This document shows, piece after piece, positions 8,634-17,560 of a stretch of 64,000 bases of DNA. The position numbers and the translations under genes were made by a program. The notes beneath the pieces were generated by a model. That model ran no database searches. It saw only the letters and a list, made by a program, of their open reading frames with translations, and was not told where the DNA came from. The stretch comes from Acidimicrobiales bacterium. Its GTDB lineage: Bacteria; Actinomycetota; Acidimicrobiia; Acidimicrobiales; JACCXE01. The stretch covers positions 1 to 64,000 of the forward strand of contig DASZWD010000072.1 of NCBI GenBank assembly GCA_035546775.1, given 5' to 3'. Numbering within the stretch: the first letter of the stretch is position 1; the number at the start of each line of letters is the position of its first letter.

Positions 8634-8680
8634 TTCTGTGAAGGATCGCCCGCGCTCTGTACGGAGCAACCTTCACAGAA
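8634..8680. repeat. 11-bp inverted repeat with nested stem between ftsY and lipoprotein gene
   Basis: TTCTGTGAAGG (8634-8644) and CCTTCACAGAA (8670-8680) are perfect inverse complements separated by 25 bases. Inside the loop GCTC...GAGC (around 8654-8667) can form a second small stem. It lies in the 89-base gap just after the ftsY stop. There is no T-tract on either strand, so it is not a textbook intrinsic terminator. It could be a processing site, an attenuator or a regulator binding site. Confidence 0.6.
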
Positions 8681-8684
8681 CGCA

Positions 8685-9923
8685 TTAGTCGTCCGAGAAG
8701 AGGGCGTCGACGAACTCTTCGGGGTCGAAGTCGATGAGGTCGTCGGCGCCTTCGCCGACGCCGACCAACTTGATCGGGATGCCGAGCTCGTTCTGGATGG
8801 CGAGCGCGATGCCGCCCTTGGCGGTGCCGTCGAGCTTGGTGAGCACGACGCCCGTCACCCCGGCCGCCTCGGCGAACTCTTTGGCCTGGGCAAGGCCGTT
8901 GTTGCCGGTGGTGGCGTCGATGACGAGCAGCGTCTCGGTCAGCGTGGCCGGGCCCTTCTCGGCGATGCGGTGGACCTTCTTCAGCTCCTCCATCAGGTTG
9001 ACCTTGTTGTGCAGGCGACCGGCGGTGTCGGCGAGCACGAGGTTGGCGCCCCGCGCCGCGCCCGCGGCGATGGCGTCGAAGACGACCGAGCCCGGATCCG
9101 CGCCCTCGGCGCCCCGGATGATGTCGGAGCCCGTGCGCTCCGCCCACATGGCGAGCTGATCGCCGGCAGCGGCGCGGAAGGTGTCGCCGGCGGCGAGCAT
9201 CACCTTGTGGCCCTCGCTCACCTCGCGGCGGGCGAGCTTGCCGATCGTGGTGGTCTTGCCGACGCCGTTGACGCCGACCATCAACCAGACGCTCGGCCCG
9301 TCGGGCGCCTTGCGTAGCGTGCGGTCGGCCGCGAGGCGCGCCTTGAGGTCGTCCTTCAGCGCCGTGAGGAGGTCGTCGGCGGTCTTGATCTTCTCGGCCT
9401 TCGCTTGGCCGCGGAGATCGTCGAGGATCGCCATCGTCGTCTGCACGCCCAAGTCGGAGCGGATGAGCGCTTCTTCGAGTTCGTCCCACGTGGTGGCGTC
9501 GATCGAACGCGACTTGATGCCCCCGACGAGGCCTGACATCGCGGCGCGAGCGCGGCCGAGGCGGTCACGCAGGCGCGGCTTGACGACGGGCTCTTCGACC
9601 TCGACTTCGAGTTCGGCCTCGCGCTCGGCTTCGGCGACGACGGCTTCGGCCTCGGCGACGACCTCTTCGAGCACCTCCGGCTCGATCGGCGCCTCGATCG
9701 TTTCGGTCGTGGGCTCCTCGACCGGTGGCGCCTCCGCTTCCGGTTCGGCGGGCGTCGGCCGCGTGCGCTCGAGCGTCGGCGGCGGTTCCGCCAGCTTGAC
9801 CTGGGCGGCGGGCGGGCCGACCTCGGGCTGCTTCTCGCCCCGGCGCGAGATCGACAGGCGCGCCAGCGAGACGACGAGGAGCAGAACCGTTGCGAGGATG
9901 AGGACGAGCAGTACGACTTGCAT
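8685..9923 (-). CDS. ftsY: Signal recognition particle receptor FtsY
   Basis: A 412-residue SRP receptor GTPase. Residues 2-23 (QVVLLVLILATVLLLVVSLARL) form a membrane anchor, as in actinobacterial FtsY; a Glu/Pro-rich acidic linker of about 90 residues follows. The NG domain carries VGVNGVGKTTTIGKLA, AGDTFRAAAGDQL, LADTAGRLHNKVNLMEEL, the TKLDGTAKGG loop and GVGEGADDLIDFDPEEFVDALF. It docks the ribosome-SRP complex at the membrane. It is 24 bases downstream of smc, the conserved smc-ftsY order. Confidence 0.97.
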   Translation of the reverse strand: MQVVLLVLILATVLLLVVSLARLSISRRGEKQPEVGPPAAQVKLAEPPPTLERTRPTPAEPEAEAPPVEEPTTETIEAPIEPEVLEEVVAEAEAVVAEAEREAELEVEVEEPVVKPRLRDRLGRARAAMSGLVGGIKSRSIDATTWDELEEALIRSDLGVQTTMAILDDLRGQAKAEKIKTADDLLTALKDDLKARLAADRTLRKAPDGPSVWLMVGVNGVGKTTTIGKLARREVSEGHKVMLAAGDTFRAAAGDQLAMWAERTGSDIIRGAEGADPGSVVFDAIAAGAARGANLVLADTAGRLHNKVNLMEELKKVHRIAEKGPATLTETLLVIDATTGNNGLAQAKEFAEAAGVTGVVLTKLDGTAKGGIALAIQNELGIPIKLVGVGEGADDLIDFDPEEFVDALFSDD

Positions 9924-9947
9924 GACCGCTTCAGCCTACGGGGAGTC

Positions 9948-12900
9948 CTAGAGGACTGCGGCCTCCGGCGTTTCGGTTTTCACCGTCTCCAGCTTCTCCG
10001 ACACGACCTTCGACGAACCGCCCGGCACCATCGTCACGCCGTAGAGGCAGTCGGCGGCTTCCATCGTCCGCTTCTGGTGGCTGACGATCACGAGCTGCGC
10101 CTCCTGGCGGAACTCGTGGATGAGGTCGATGAAGCGATGCAGGTTCACGTCGTCGAGCGCCGCCTCGACCTCGTCCATCAGGTAGAAGGGCGACGGCCGG
10201 CTGCGGAACACGGCGAAGAGGAACGCCAACGCGGTGAGCGAACGTTCGCCGCCCGACAGCAGCGACAGGCGCCGCACGTTCTTGCCCGACGGGCGGGCTT
10301 CGACCTCGATGCCGGTGTCGAGCGGGTGATCCGGATCGGTGAGGCGGAGGCGACCGGTGCCACCGGGGAACAGCGTCGAGAACAGCTTCTCGAAGTTGTC
10401 GGCCACGTCGACGTAGGCGGCGGCGAACAGGTCGATGATCTCGGTGTCGATCGCCTTGATGACCTTGGCGAGCTCGCGCCGCGAGTTCTTGACGTCTTCG
10501 AGCTGCGACTCGAGGAACTCGTGGCGCTCGGCGAGCGCCGCGTGTTCTTCGAGCGCCAGCGGGTTGATCGGACCCATCAGCTTCAGCTCGCGCTCGAGTT
10601 CGCGGGCGCGGTTGGCCGGGTTGACGCCCGGGGCGAGGTCGGGCAGCAGCGCTTCGACCACCTGCTCGGGCTCGAGGTTGTGCTCGGCGCGCACGCTTTC
10701 GATGACGGTGTCGAGCCGGACCCGCACTTCGGCGGCTTCGAGCTCGGCGCGCTGGGCCCGCTCGCGGGTCTCGTTGAGGCGGCGCTCGGCGTCGGTGCGC
10801 TCGCGGCGCAACGACTCGAGACGGTCCAGCGTCTCGCGCCGGCCCGCGGCGTACTGATCGCGCTCGCGCCGGAGTCGGTCGCGGTAGTCACTCAGCCACG
10901 CGGCGCGGTCGGCCATGCGCGCTGCGATGCGTTCGCACTTGGCGATGCGCTCCTCTATGGCTTCGCGCCGGCTGGCGACGGCCTCGCGGTCGCCGGCGAG
11001 GCGAGCGAGGCGCGCCTCGACGTCGGACTGGCGCGCGACCAGCGCCTTGCGCCGCGACGCCAGCGTGCTGCGCTCGACCTCGAACTCGCTGAAGAGCCGC
11101 TGCGATTCTTCGACGCGCCGCGCCGTTTCTTCGAGGGGCGTCAGCGCGGCGCGCAGGGCGGCGAGGCGTTGGGTGTCGCGCTCGATCGCGGCCGTTGCTT
11201 CGGCGTGCGTCGTGGTGGCCGCTGCTAGCTCCGCCTCGCGCGCGGCCACCTGGGCGCGCAGCGCATCGCGGGCGCGCTCGGCGTCGCCGACCTCCCGGCT
11301 GGCGTCGGCAAAGGCGCGTCGCGCGAGTTCGAGTTGGCGGCTGCCGGCGCGGAACGCTTCGTCGGCCGCGGCGAACGCCTGCGCCGCTGCGTGCTCGCCG
11401 ACCGTTGCGGCGTCGGCTTCGACGGCGGCGGCTTCGAGCGCCGCGCCCGTCGCACCGACACCGCCGGCGCCGACGCGCCAACCGGCCGATGAGAACCGGT
11501 CGCCGTGACGGGTGACGGCGATGACGCCGGGATGCGCTAGCACGACGTCGAGCGCGGCGGTCCAGTCGCCGTCGACGGCGACGGCGACGGCCAGCAGCAC
11601 GTCGAGCAGGCGCTCGACTTCCTCGTGACGGGAACGCACGTGGGCGCGGACGGCTTCGGCGCCGATGGCGCTCGCCGCCAGTCCGAGGCTGCCGGGCACG
11701 CTCGTGGCCGACAGCGCCAGCACGGCGCCGCCGACGGACGCGTCGTCGCTCGCCTGCGCCAGCTTCAGCAGCGCGGCGCGCCCGGCGGTCTCGCTGTCGA
11801 CGACGACGGCGGTGATCGCCTCGCCGATGGCGGCTTCGAACGCCGCCTGCCAGCCGTCTTCGACGTCGACGAGGTCGAGCAGCGTGCCGAGCACGCCGTC
11901 GAGGCCTTCGAGTTGCGCCGCGCCCGCCCGCGCCCGCGCCGTGTCGAGGGCGGCGGCGAGCGCGTCGCGCCGGCCGTCGGCGCGCGCCTTGCGCTCCTGC
12001 GCGCTGCGGTGCTGCGCCAGGGCTGACTCGCGCGCCTCGGTGGCGGCGTCGTTGCCCACCTGGGCCTGCGCAACCGCAATCTCAGCGTCGGCGACGGCAC
12101 CCGCGGCGTTGGTGGCGCGATCAGTAGCCGCAGTGAGCCGCTCCGTCAGCTGCGCGTGGGCGGCCGTCGCGCTCTCGAGCTTGGCCGCCGCCGACGCTGC
12201 CTTACCGTTGGCGGCCTCGAGGGCGGCGGCCAACGCCGTGGCTTCGCCGCGCATCTCGGCGACGCGGCGGGGCGCGTCGAGTTCGTCGTCGCTGGGCGCC
12301 GCTTCGTCACCCGCCGACGCCGGCAGCGCCGCGATCGCAGCGTCGACCTCCGTCAGTTCGGACGCGATGCGGGCGCTGTCGGCCTCGAGGGTGGCGACGA
12401 CGGTCTGGTCGATGGCGGCGGCCAACTCGGCCGCGGCCGTACGTCCGCGTTCGGTGGCCGTCGTGCGCAGCGAGTTGGCTTTGGACAGCGCGGACTCGAC
12501 GCGGACCGCGAGGTCGGCCAGTTCGTCGCCGCGGGCCGCGTCGAGTTCGGTCTCCGACGCCGTGACGAGCGCGTCGAGGCGGAACAGCTCGTCGCGCAGG
12601 TCGCGGTCGTCCTTGGCCTGCGTGCTGCGGGCCTCGTCGGCCGCCTTGAGGCGGGCGGTCAGCGTGGCCACCTCGCGCCCGGCGAGGAAGATCTTGAGCG
12701 CCTCGAGTTCTTCGGCGACCGCACCGTGGCGGCGCGCCGCGTCGGCCTGGCGCTCCAGCGGCTTGAGCTGCCGGCGCACTTCGCGCAGCAGGTCGTTGAG
12801 GCGCACGAGGTTGCCCTCGGTCGACTCGAGACGGCGCTGCGCCTTCTCGCGCCGGCGGCGGAACTTGAGCACGCCCGCCGCCTCTTCGATGATCGCCCGG

Positions 12901-13373
12901 CGATCCTCGGGGCGGGCGTTGAGGACGGCGTCGAGTTGACCCTGACTCACGATCACGTGCTGCTGGCGGCCGACGCCGGAGTCCGACAGCAACTCCTGGA
13001 TGTCGAGCAGGCGGCAGGGCACGTCGTTGATGGCGTACTCCGACTCCCCCGACGCCCGGAACAGCGTGCGCGAGATCGTCACCTCGGCGAAGTCGATCGG
13101 CAGGATACCCGCCGAGTTGTCGATCGTCAGGGTGACCTCGGCGCGGCCGAGAGCGGGGCGCTTGGCCGAGCCGGCGAAGATGACGTCTTCCATCTTCGTG
13201 GAGCGCACGGTGCGGGGGCCCTGGGCGCCGAGCACCCAGGCCACGGCGTCGACCACGTTGGACTTGCCCGAGCCGTTCGGCCCGACGACAACGGTGATGC
13301 CGGGCTCGAACACCAGGGTCGTCGAGTCGGCGAACGACTTGAACCCCTTCAACGTCAGCGACTTGAGAAACAT
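9948..13373 (-). CDS. smc: Chromosome segregation protein SMC
   Basis: A 1141-residue condensin ATPase for chromosome compaction. The N-terminal head holds the Walker A GPNGSGKSN (31-39) and the segment LLSDSGVGRQQHVIVSQGQLDAVL. Two long coiled-coil arms rich in Ala, Glu and Arg flank a hinge at about 480-630 (LEGLDGVLGTLLDLV to RFSSAGWRVGAGG). The C-terminal head has the signature LSGGERSLTALAFLFAV and the Walker B FYLMDEVEAALDD. Full length. No scpA or scpB lies nearby. mutM lies 29 bases upstream in the same direction. Confidence 0.98.
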   Translation of the reverse strand: MFLKSLTLKGFKSFADSTTLVFEPGITVVVGPNGSGKSNVVDAVAWVLGAQGPRTVRSTKMEDVIFAGSAKRPALGRAEVTLTIDNSAGILPIDFAEVTISRTLFRASGESEYAINDVPCRLLDIQELLSDSGVGRQQHVIVSQGQLDAVLNARPEDRRAIIEEAAGVLKFRRRREKAQRRLESTEGNLVRLNDLLREVRRQLKPLERQADAARRHGAVAEELEALKIFLAGREVATLTARLKAADEARSTQAKDDRDLRDELFRLDALVTASETELDAARGDELADLAVRVESALSKANSLRTTATERGRTAAAELAAAIDQTVVATLEADSARIASELTEVDAAIAALPASAGDEAAPSDDELDAPRRVAEMRGEATALAAALEAANGKAASAAAKLESATAAHAQLTERLTAATDRATNAAGAVADAEIAVAQAQVGNDAATEARESALAQHRSAQERKARADGRRDALAAALDTARARAGAAQLEGLDGVLGTLLDLVDVEDGWQAAFEAAIGEAITAVVVDSETAGRAALLKLAQASDDASVGGAVLALSATSVPGSLGLAASAIGAEAVRAHVRSRHEEVERLLDVLLAVAVAVDGDWTAALDVVLAHPGVIAVTRHGDRFSSAGWRVGAGGVGATGAALEAAAVEADAATVGEHAAAQAFAAADEAFRAGSRQLELARRAFADASREVGDAERARDALRAQVAAREAELAAATTTHAEATAAIERDTQRLAALRAALTPLEETARRVEESQRLFSEFEVERSTLASRRKALVARQSDVEARLARLAGDREAVASRREAIEERIAKCERIAARMADRAAWLSDYRDRLRRERDQYAAGRRETLDRLESLRRERTDAERRLNETRERAQRAELEAAEVRVRLDTVIESVRAEHNLEPEQVVEALLPDLAPGVNPANRARELERELKLMGPINPLALEEHAALAERHEFLESQLEDVKNSRRELAKVIKAIDTEIIDLFAAAYVDVADNFEKLFSTLFPGGTGRLRLTDPDHPLDTGIEVEARPSGKNVRRLSLLSGGERSLTALAFLFAVFRSRPSPFYLMDEVEAALDDVNLHRFIDLIHEFRQEAQLVIVSHQKRTMEAADCLYGVTMVPGGSSKVVSEKLETVKTETPEAAVL

Positions 13374-13402
13374 TCGAGAAAAACCGTACCTAGGCCGCCG
13401 CG

Positions 13403-14236
13403 CTAGTTGGGGGATGCTTGACAGGTTGGGCAGACGTGGGTACCGCGCTGGGCGACGACCAGCTTGACGATCGTCGTGCCGCAGCGAACACAGGGGCGCT
13501 CGGCCCGGCCGTAGATCTGGGGAACGAACCGGCCGCGGCGGCCATACGCGTCGACGTAGGCGAAGTCGTCGAAGGTCGTACCCCGCGAGGCGACCGCGGC
13601 GCGCAGGATCCGTTGCAGGTTCGTGCGCAGCGACGCGGCGTCACCGGCGGTGACCGACGTCACTGGCCGCTGCGGGTGGATCCGGGCGGCGAAGAGCGCC
13701 TCGTCGGCGTAGATGTTGCCCACGCCCGCGACCGTCGTCTGGTCGAGCAGCGCCGCCTTCACCGTCGACAGACGCCGCTGGCCCACCAGCCGCTCGTGAA
13801 AGGCGCGATCGGTGATGCGGGCGATCGCGTCGGGACCGAGGTGACTTAGCGAGCGCGGCCGGTCGCCCTCCAACTCGTCGACGTACAACTCGCCGAACGT
13901 GCGCGGGTCGACGAAACGCAGCTGTGAGCCGTCGTCGAGGTCGACCACGACGTGGGTGTGCTTCACGACTTCGTCGGCGGGCGACGCGATGCGCAGCTGT
14001 CCCGACATCCGCAGGTGCCCGACGATCGCGTCGCCGCCGCCAAGGTCGAAGATGAGGAACTTGCCGTGCCGGCGCACCTCGTCGATGGTGCGGGCCCGCA
14101 CCATCGCCACGAACTCGGCGTGCGGTTGGCGGCGCACGGCGCGGTCACGGGTGACCGCGACCGACTCGATGCGCCGCCCCGTGAGCGCGGGCGCCAGCCC
14201 GCGCCGGACCGTCTCAACTTCAGGGAGTTCAGGCAA
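13403..14236 (-). CDS. mutM: Formamidopyrimidine-DNA glycosylase
   Basis: A 277-residue Fpg/MutM that excises 8-oxoguanine and formamidopyrimidines and cleaves the abasic site. It begins (M)PELPEVETVRRGL, with catalytic Pro2 and Glu3. The H2TH region includes LDQTTVAGVGNIYADEALF, and the C-terminal zinc finger has CVRCG...CPTC. The zinc finger and the N-terminal residues are intact, so it should be active. It overlaps rnc by eight bases, matching the conserved rnc-mutM-smc order. Confidence 0.97.
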   Translation of the reverse strand: MPELPEVETVRRGLAPALTGRRIESVAVTRDRAVRRQPHAEFVAMVRARTIDEVRRHGKFLIFDLGGGDAIVGHLRMSGQLRIASPADEVVKHTHVVVDLDDGSQLRFVDPRTFGELYVDELEGDRPRSLSHLGPDAIARITDRAFHERLVGQRRLSTVKAALLDQTTVAGVGNIYADEALFAARIHPQRPVTSVTAGDAASLRTNLQRILRAAVASRGTTFDDFAYVDAYGRRGRFVPQIYGRAERPCVRCGTTIVKLVVAQRGTHVCPTCQASPN

Positions 14237-14963
14237 GACGGCGCAGCGACTCCCATGCGGCGCGCGCGGCGGCCTGCTCTGCTTGCTTCTTCGAGCGCCC
14301 TCTCCCCTCGCCCTGCTCGTCCGGGCCGATGAAGACCCGGGCGTGGAACGTCTTGGCGTGGTCGGGCCCGTCGTCCTCGACGACGTAGCGCGGCAAGTCC
14401 GGGTAGTGCTGCGCCGCCAGCTCCTGGAGCCGCGTCTTGTAGTCCTGCCCGCCGGGCCCCGCCGCGGCCTCTTCGATCAGCGACCCGAGCATGCGCAGTA
14501 CGAACTCCGACGCGGCTTCCCACCCGCCGTCGAGGTAGATCGCCCCGATGACCGCTTCGAAGGCGTCGGACAGGATCGAGGGCTTCTCCCGGCCACCCGA
14601 AGCGTCTTCGCCCTTGCCGAGGCGCACGGCGGCGCCGAGGTCGAGGCTCAGCGCCGCGTCGGCCAGGGCTTGGGCGTTGACCACCGACGAGCGCACCTTC
14701 GCCAACTCGCCCTCGGGCAAATCGGGATACGTCAGGTAGATGTGGTCGGTGACGACAAGGCCGAGGACGGAGTCGCCGAGGAACTCGAGGCGCTCGTTCG
14801 AGCGGGCGCCCTCGTTCTCGGCGCACCACGACCGGTGGAACAGCGCGGCCTCGAGGCTCTCGCGCGAGCTGAACGTGTAGCCGAGGCGGACGCCGAAGGC
14901 GCCAACGGGATCCGACGCCGTCGGGTCAGGTTCCAAGGCGGGCGAGGATGTAGTCAACGGCAT
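14229..14963 (-). CDS. rnc: Ribonuclease III
   Basis: A 244-residue double-strand-specific endoribonuclease for rRNA and mRNA processing. The signature NERLEFLGDSVLGLVV contains the catalytic acidic residues, and DAFEAVIGAIYLDGG supplies the second metal-binding set. A dsRNA-binding domain ends the protein (DYKTRLQELAAQ, KKQAEQAAARAAWESL). I chose the ATG at 14963 (MPLTTSS), which overlaps the acpP 3' end by 38 bases. A TTG at 14936 would overlap less and cannot be excluded. Confidence 0.95.
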   Translation of the reverse strand: MPLTTSSPALEPDPTASDPVGAFGVRLGYTFSSRESLEAALFHRSWCAENEGARSNERLEFLGDSVLGLVVTDHIYLTYPDLPEGELAKVRSSVVNAQALADAALSLDLGAAVRLGKGEDASGGREKPSILSDAFEAVIGAIYLDGGWEAASEFVLRMLGSLIEEAAAGPGGQDYKTRLQELAAQHYPDLPRYVVEDDGPDHAKTFHARVFIGPDEQGEGRGRSKKQAEQAAARAAWESLRRLA

Positions 14964-15219
14964 CTCCGACGGTGCGTAGGTCCTCCAGGTCCTCGTCATC
15001 GATGCGGAAGCCGACGGATCGCTCGCCGAGTTCTCCTTCGAGTGCTTCGACGAGCTCGATCAGCGCCAAAGAATCGGCACCGAGATCGTCGACGAACGCG
15101 GAGGTGAGCTCGACCCGGTCGGGATCGATCTCGAGGATTTCACTGAGCTGGTCGCGGATGAGGGCGATGACGTCCTCACGCGACACGGGGTTCGTGTGGG
15201 AATGCGTCTCAGCAGGCAT
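14926..15219 (-). CDS. acpP: Acyl carrier protein
   Basis: A 97-residue carrier protein. The phosphopantetheine attachment Ser is in DDLGADSLALIELVEALE, and the helices around it match type II fatty-acid synthase ACP. An N-terminal extension of about 15 residues (MPAETHSHTNPVSR) is longer than in typical 78-residue ACPs. The ATG overlaps the plsX stop as TAATG, so both are translated together. It delivers acyl chains in fatty acid and phospholipid synthesis. Confidence 0.94.
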   Translation of the reverse strand: MPAETHSHTNPVSREDVIALIRDQLSEILEIDPDRVELTSAFVDDLGADSLALIELVEALEGELGERSVGFRIDDEDLEDLRTVGDAVDYILARLGT

Positions 15220-16199
15220 TACCCGGCAGAGGTTACCGATGCCCCCAGGGCGTCGAGTACGCGGGCGTCGGCCAGTTCGTGGGCGATGCGCACGGCGTTG
15301 ACGACGGCCTTGGCCGACGACGACCCGTGCCCGATGAGGGCGAGGCCCTTGAGACCGAGCAGAGCGGCCCCGCCGGTGGAGTCGGGATCGAGGGCGTCGG
15401 CCGTCGGCGCCAGCGCCGGCAGCAGGACCTTGCCCGCCTCTTTCGCCTCGTCGCTCGACATGATCGCCTCGAACACCTTGCCGATGAGGAACTTCATGGC
15501 GCCTTCGAGCGTCTTGAGGGCGACGTTGCCGGTGAAGCCATCGGTGACCACGACGTCGACGTCGTCGGTGAGGATGTCGCGGCCCTCGACGTTGCCGATG
15601 AAGTTGATACCCGGCGTCGCCTTGAGCAGCTTGTGCGTCTCCTTCACCAGCGGCGTGCCCTTGGTTTCCTCCTCGCCGATCGACAGCAGGCCGACGCGGG
15701 GGTTGTCGATCCCGTAGCGCACACGGGAGAACGCGGCGCCGAGCTGGCCGAACTGCACGAGCCACTCGGCCTGGCACTCGGCGTTGGCGCCGGCGTCGAC
15801 GAGGATCGTCGGGGTGGCGCCCGGCACCGGGATGGGGGTGGCGATCGCGGGCCGGGCCACGCCGCTCAGGCGCCCGCAGCGCAAAAGGGCGGCGGCCATG
15901 CCGGCGCCGGTGTTACCGGCGCTGAACGCGGCGCACGCCTGACCGTCGCGGACGAGTTCCATGACGCGGACGAGCGAGCTGTCCTTCTTGGTGCGGACCG
16001 CCTTGCCGGGCTCGTCGTCCATGGCGATGACTTCGCTCGCCTCGACGACGGGGATGTCACCGACGTCACCGATGGCGTCGCGCCGGCCGACGAGCGCGAC
16101 GGCATAACCCGCAGCCGCGGCTTGGCGCGCCCCTTCGACGATCTCGGCGGGCGCTTTGTCGCCGCCCATCGCGTCGATGGCGACCGGCAGCGCGCTCAT
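15219..16199 (-). CDS. plsX: Phosphate acyltransferase PlsX
   Basis: A 326-residue enzyme that makes acyl-phosphate from acyl-ACP, the first step of the PlsX/PlsY route to phosphatidic acid. It begins with PVAIDAMGGDKAPAEIVEGA, then MDDEPGKAVRTKKDSSLVR, FSAGNTGAGMAAALL, VDAGANAECQ and the late ADGFTGN-type element VVTDGFTGNVALKTLEG. It lies between rpmF and acpP, the conserved rpmF-plsX-acpP cluster. Full length. Confidence 0.97.
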   Translation of the reverse strand: MSALPVAIDAMGGDKAPAEIVEGARQAAAAGYAVALVGRRDAIGDVGDIPVVEASEVIAMDDEPGKAVRTKKDSSLVRVMELVRDGQACAAFSAGNTGAGMAAALLRCGRLSGVARPAIATPIPVPGATPTILVDAGANAECQAEWLVQFGQLGAAFSRVRYGIDNPRVGLLSIGEEETKGTPLVKETHKLLKATPGINFIGNVEGRDILTDDVDVVVTDGFTGNVALKTLEGAMKFLIGKVFEAIMSSDEAKEAGKVLLPALAPTADALDPDSTGGAALLGLKGLALIGHGSSSAKAVVNAVRIAHELADARVLDALGASVTSAG

Positions 16200-16202
16200 G
16201 GC

Positions 16203-16379
16203 TTAGACGTCGATGGCCTGGCGGCCGTTGTACCAACCGCAGTTGTTGCACACGACGTGGGGCACCTTGGCCCGGCCGCACTGCGGGCAGAGGCTGCGCG
16301 CCGGGGCCTCGAGCTTCCAGGCCGACGCCCGACGGCTGCGGGTCTTGGCCTTGCTGGTCTTCTTCTTGGGGACTGCCAT
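16203..16379 (-). CDS. rpmF: 50S ribosomal protein L32
   Basis: A 58-residue bL32 starting MAVPKKKTSKAKTRSRRAS. It is the zinc-binding form, with CPQCG and CNNCG pairs. It follows the DUF177 gene and precedes plsX by three bases, the standard cluster. This small protein is defined from the ATG at 16379; a longer open frame upstream overlaps DUF177 and is not used. Confidence 0.97.
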   Translation of the reverse strand: MAVPKKKTSKAKTRSRRASAWKLEAPARSLCPQCGRAKVPHVVCNNCGWYNGRQAIDV

Positions 16380-16404
16380 AACCGGTTTCTTTCCCTTGGC
16401 GCTC

Positions 16405-16923
16405 TCAGTTTTGCTCGCCGAGCTCGCGGAGGGCGGCCCATCGAGGATCTCCGACGTCGACCGCGTGGCCGCAGTCGACGGTGTTTCTGTCGGCCCCACA
16501 CTCGGGGCACAAACCCTGGCAGTCCGCCATACACAGCGGTGCCTGGGGTAATTCGAGGTAAATAGCGTCGCGCACGAGCGGTTCGAGGTCCAACCGATCG
16601 GCCCCGAGAGGATAGATGTCCTCGGCCTCCGGCTCGCGTTCGAACAGTTCACTGACGTCGACGTCGAGGTCGCCGGCGGCGGGTCCGAGGCAGCGCCGGC
16701 ACTCGCCGACCCAGCGCGTGTGCACGTGGCCGCGCACGCGCGCCGCGGCCCCGTCGAGCGACTCGACGACCCCGTCGAAGTCGGCCGGCGCGCCCGGGGC
16801 GACCCGGCTGGCCGTCACGCGAATGTCGCCCAGATCACCGGACGCGGCGACGTCGCGGCGGGCGCCGGGATGGCGCAACAGGTCGGCGACGGGCACGACC
16901 CAGGCGGTGGTGGTGCGTGACAT
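16405..16923 (-). CDS. DUF177 (YceD-like) protein
   Basis: A 172-residue member of the YceD/DUF177 family that is linked to 23S rRNA accumulation and almost always precedes rpmF. It shows the first Cys pair (GECRRCLGPAAGDL), the acidic core DLEPLVRDAIYLELPQAPLC and a Cys-rich end (CQGLCPECGADRNTVDCGH) that may bind zinc. The start is the ATG at 16923. It is separated from rpmF by 25 bases and is probably co-transcribed with it. Confidence 0.93.
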   Translation of the reverse strand: MSRTTTAWVVPVADLLRHPGARRDVAASGDLGDIRVTASRVAPGAPADFDGVVESLDGAAARVRGHVHTRWVGECRRCLGPAAGDLDVDVSELFEREPEAEDIYPLGADRLDLEPLVRDAIYLELPQAPLCMADCQGLCPECGADRNTVDCGHAVDVGDPRWAALRELGEQN

Positions 16924-16972
16924 GGGGACGTCCAGTGTACGGGACGTCCGAATCGGTACGCGATTCGCCGGG

Positions 16973-17560
16973 TTAGTCGATGTCCTGGTCGAACACGCCG
17001 ATCTCGGTCGTGTCGGCCACGTAGTCGATGTCGCCCTCGATCGCCTCGGGCAGCGGCGTGACCTGGAGTTTCTCGCGGCCGCTCTGCACGGTCTTGAGGG
17101 TGCGCTGGAGCACGATCTCGAACTGCGCCAGCTTCTGGTCGCAGTAGTCCTCGGCCTCGTTGCGCAGGCGGCTCGCCTCTTCGGTGGCCTTGTCGACGGT
17201 GCGCTGCGCGTACATCTGCGCTTCCCGGACAATCTCGGTCTTCTGCACCATCCGGGCGGCCTGGGTGCGCGCCACCTCGATGATCTCGTCCGCCTCGCGC
17301 TGCGTGCGAGCCAGGAACTCCTCGCGCTCCTTGAGCAGCCAGCGCGCCTGGCGCAGCTCGTCGGGCAGACGCGCCAGCGCGTCCTCGAGCAGTTCGATGA
17401 CTTCGTCTTTGTTGTTGAGCAGGTGCGAGCTCGACAGCGGCATCGGACGCGTGTTGTTGATCACGTCCATCACCCGGCGCAGCAACACCTCGGTCCCGGG
17501 ACCGCTGGCAGTCACGGGCGGGTTCTGGAACCGCTCCTCGTCGTCTTCCCAGTTGGTCAT
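16973..17560 (-). CDS. DivIVA-like coiled-coil protein
   Basis: A 195-residue, mostly helical and highly charged protein. LLRRVMDVINNTRPMPLSSS precedes a coiled coil at about 50-165 rich in Glu, Arg and Ala (EREEFLARTQREADEI, KATEEASRLRNEAEDY). It resembles the actinobacterial family encoded between coaD and DUF177 (like M. tuberculosis Rv2927c), which is distantly related to DivIVA/Wag31. It may act in polar growth or division; that role is inferred. The start ATG at 17560 overlaps the coaD stop (ATGA). Confidence 0.8.
   Translation of the reverse strand: MTNWEDDEERFQNPPVTASGPGTEVLLRRVMDVINNTRPMPLSSSHLLNNKDEVIELLEDALARLPDELRQARWLLKEREEFLARTQREADEIIEVARTQAARMVQKTEIVREAQMYAQRTVDKATEEASRLRNEAEDYCDQKLAQFEIVLQRTLKTVQSGREKLQVTPLPEAIEGDIDYVADTTEIGVFDQDID

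Noticed and set aside
7426-9489. A 687-codon frame joining the lipoprotein with part of the ftsY region
   Set aside because: The upstream part is an out-of-frame reading of ftsY; the lipoprotein has its own ATG at 8595 with a signal peptide.
9918-12026. Long plus-strand frames opposite smc
   Set aside because: They mirror the coiled-coil codon pattern of SMC; the smc gene is complete and certain.
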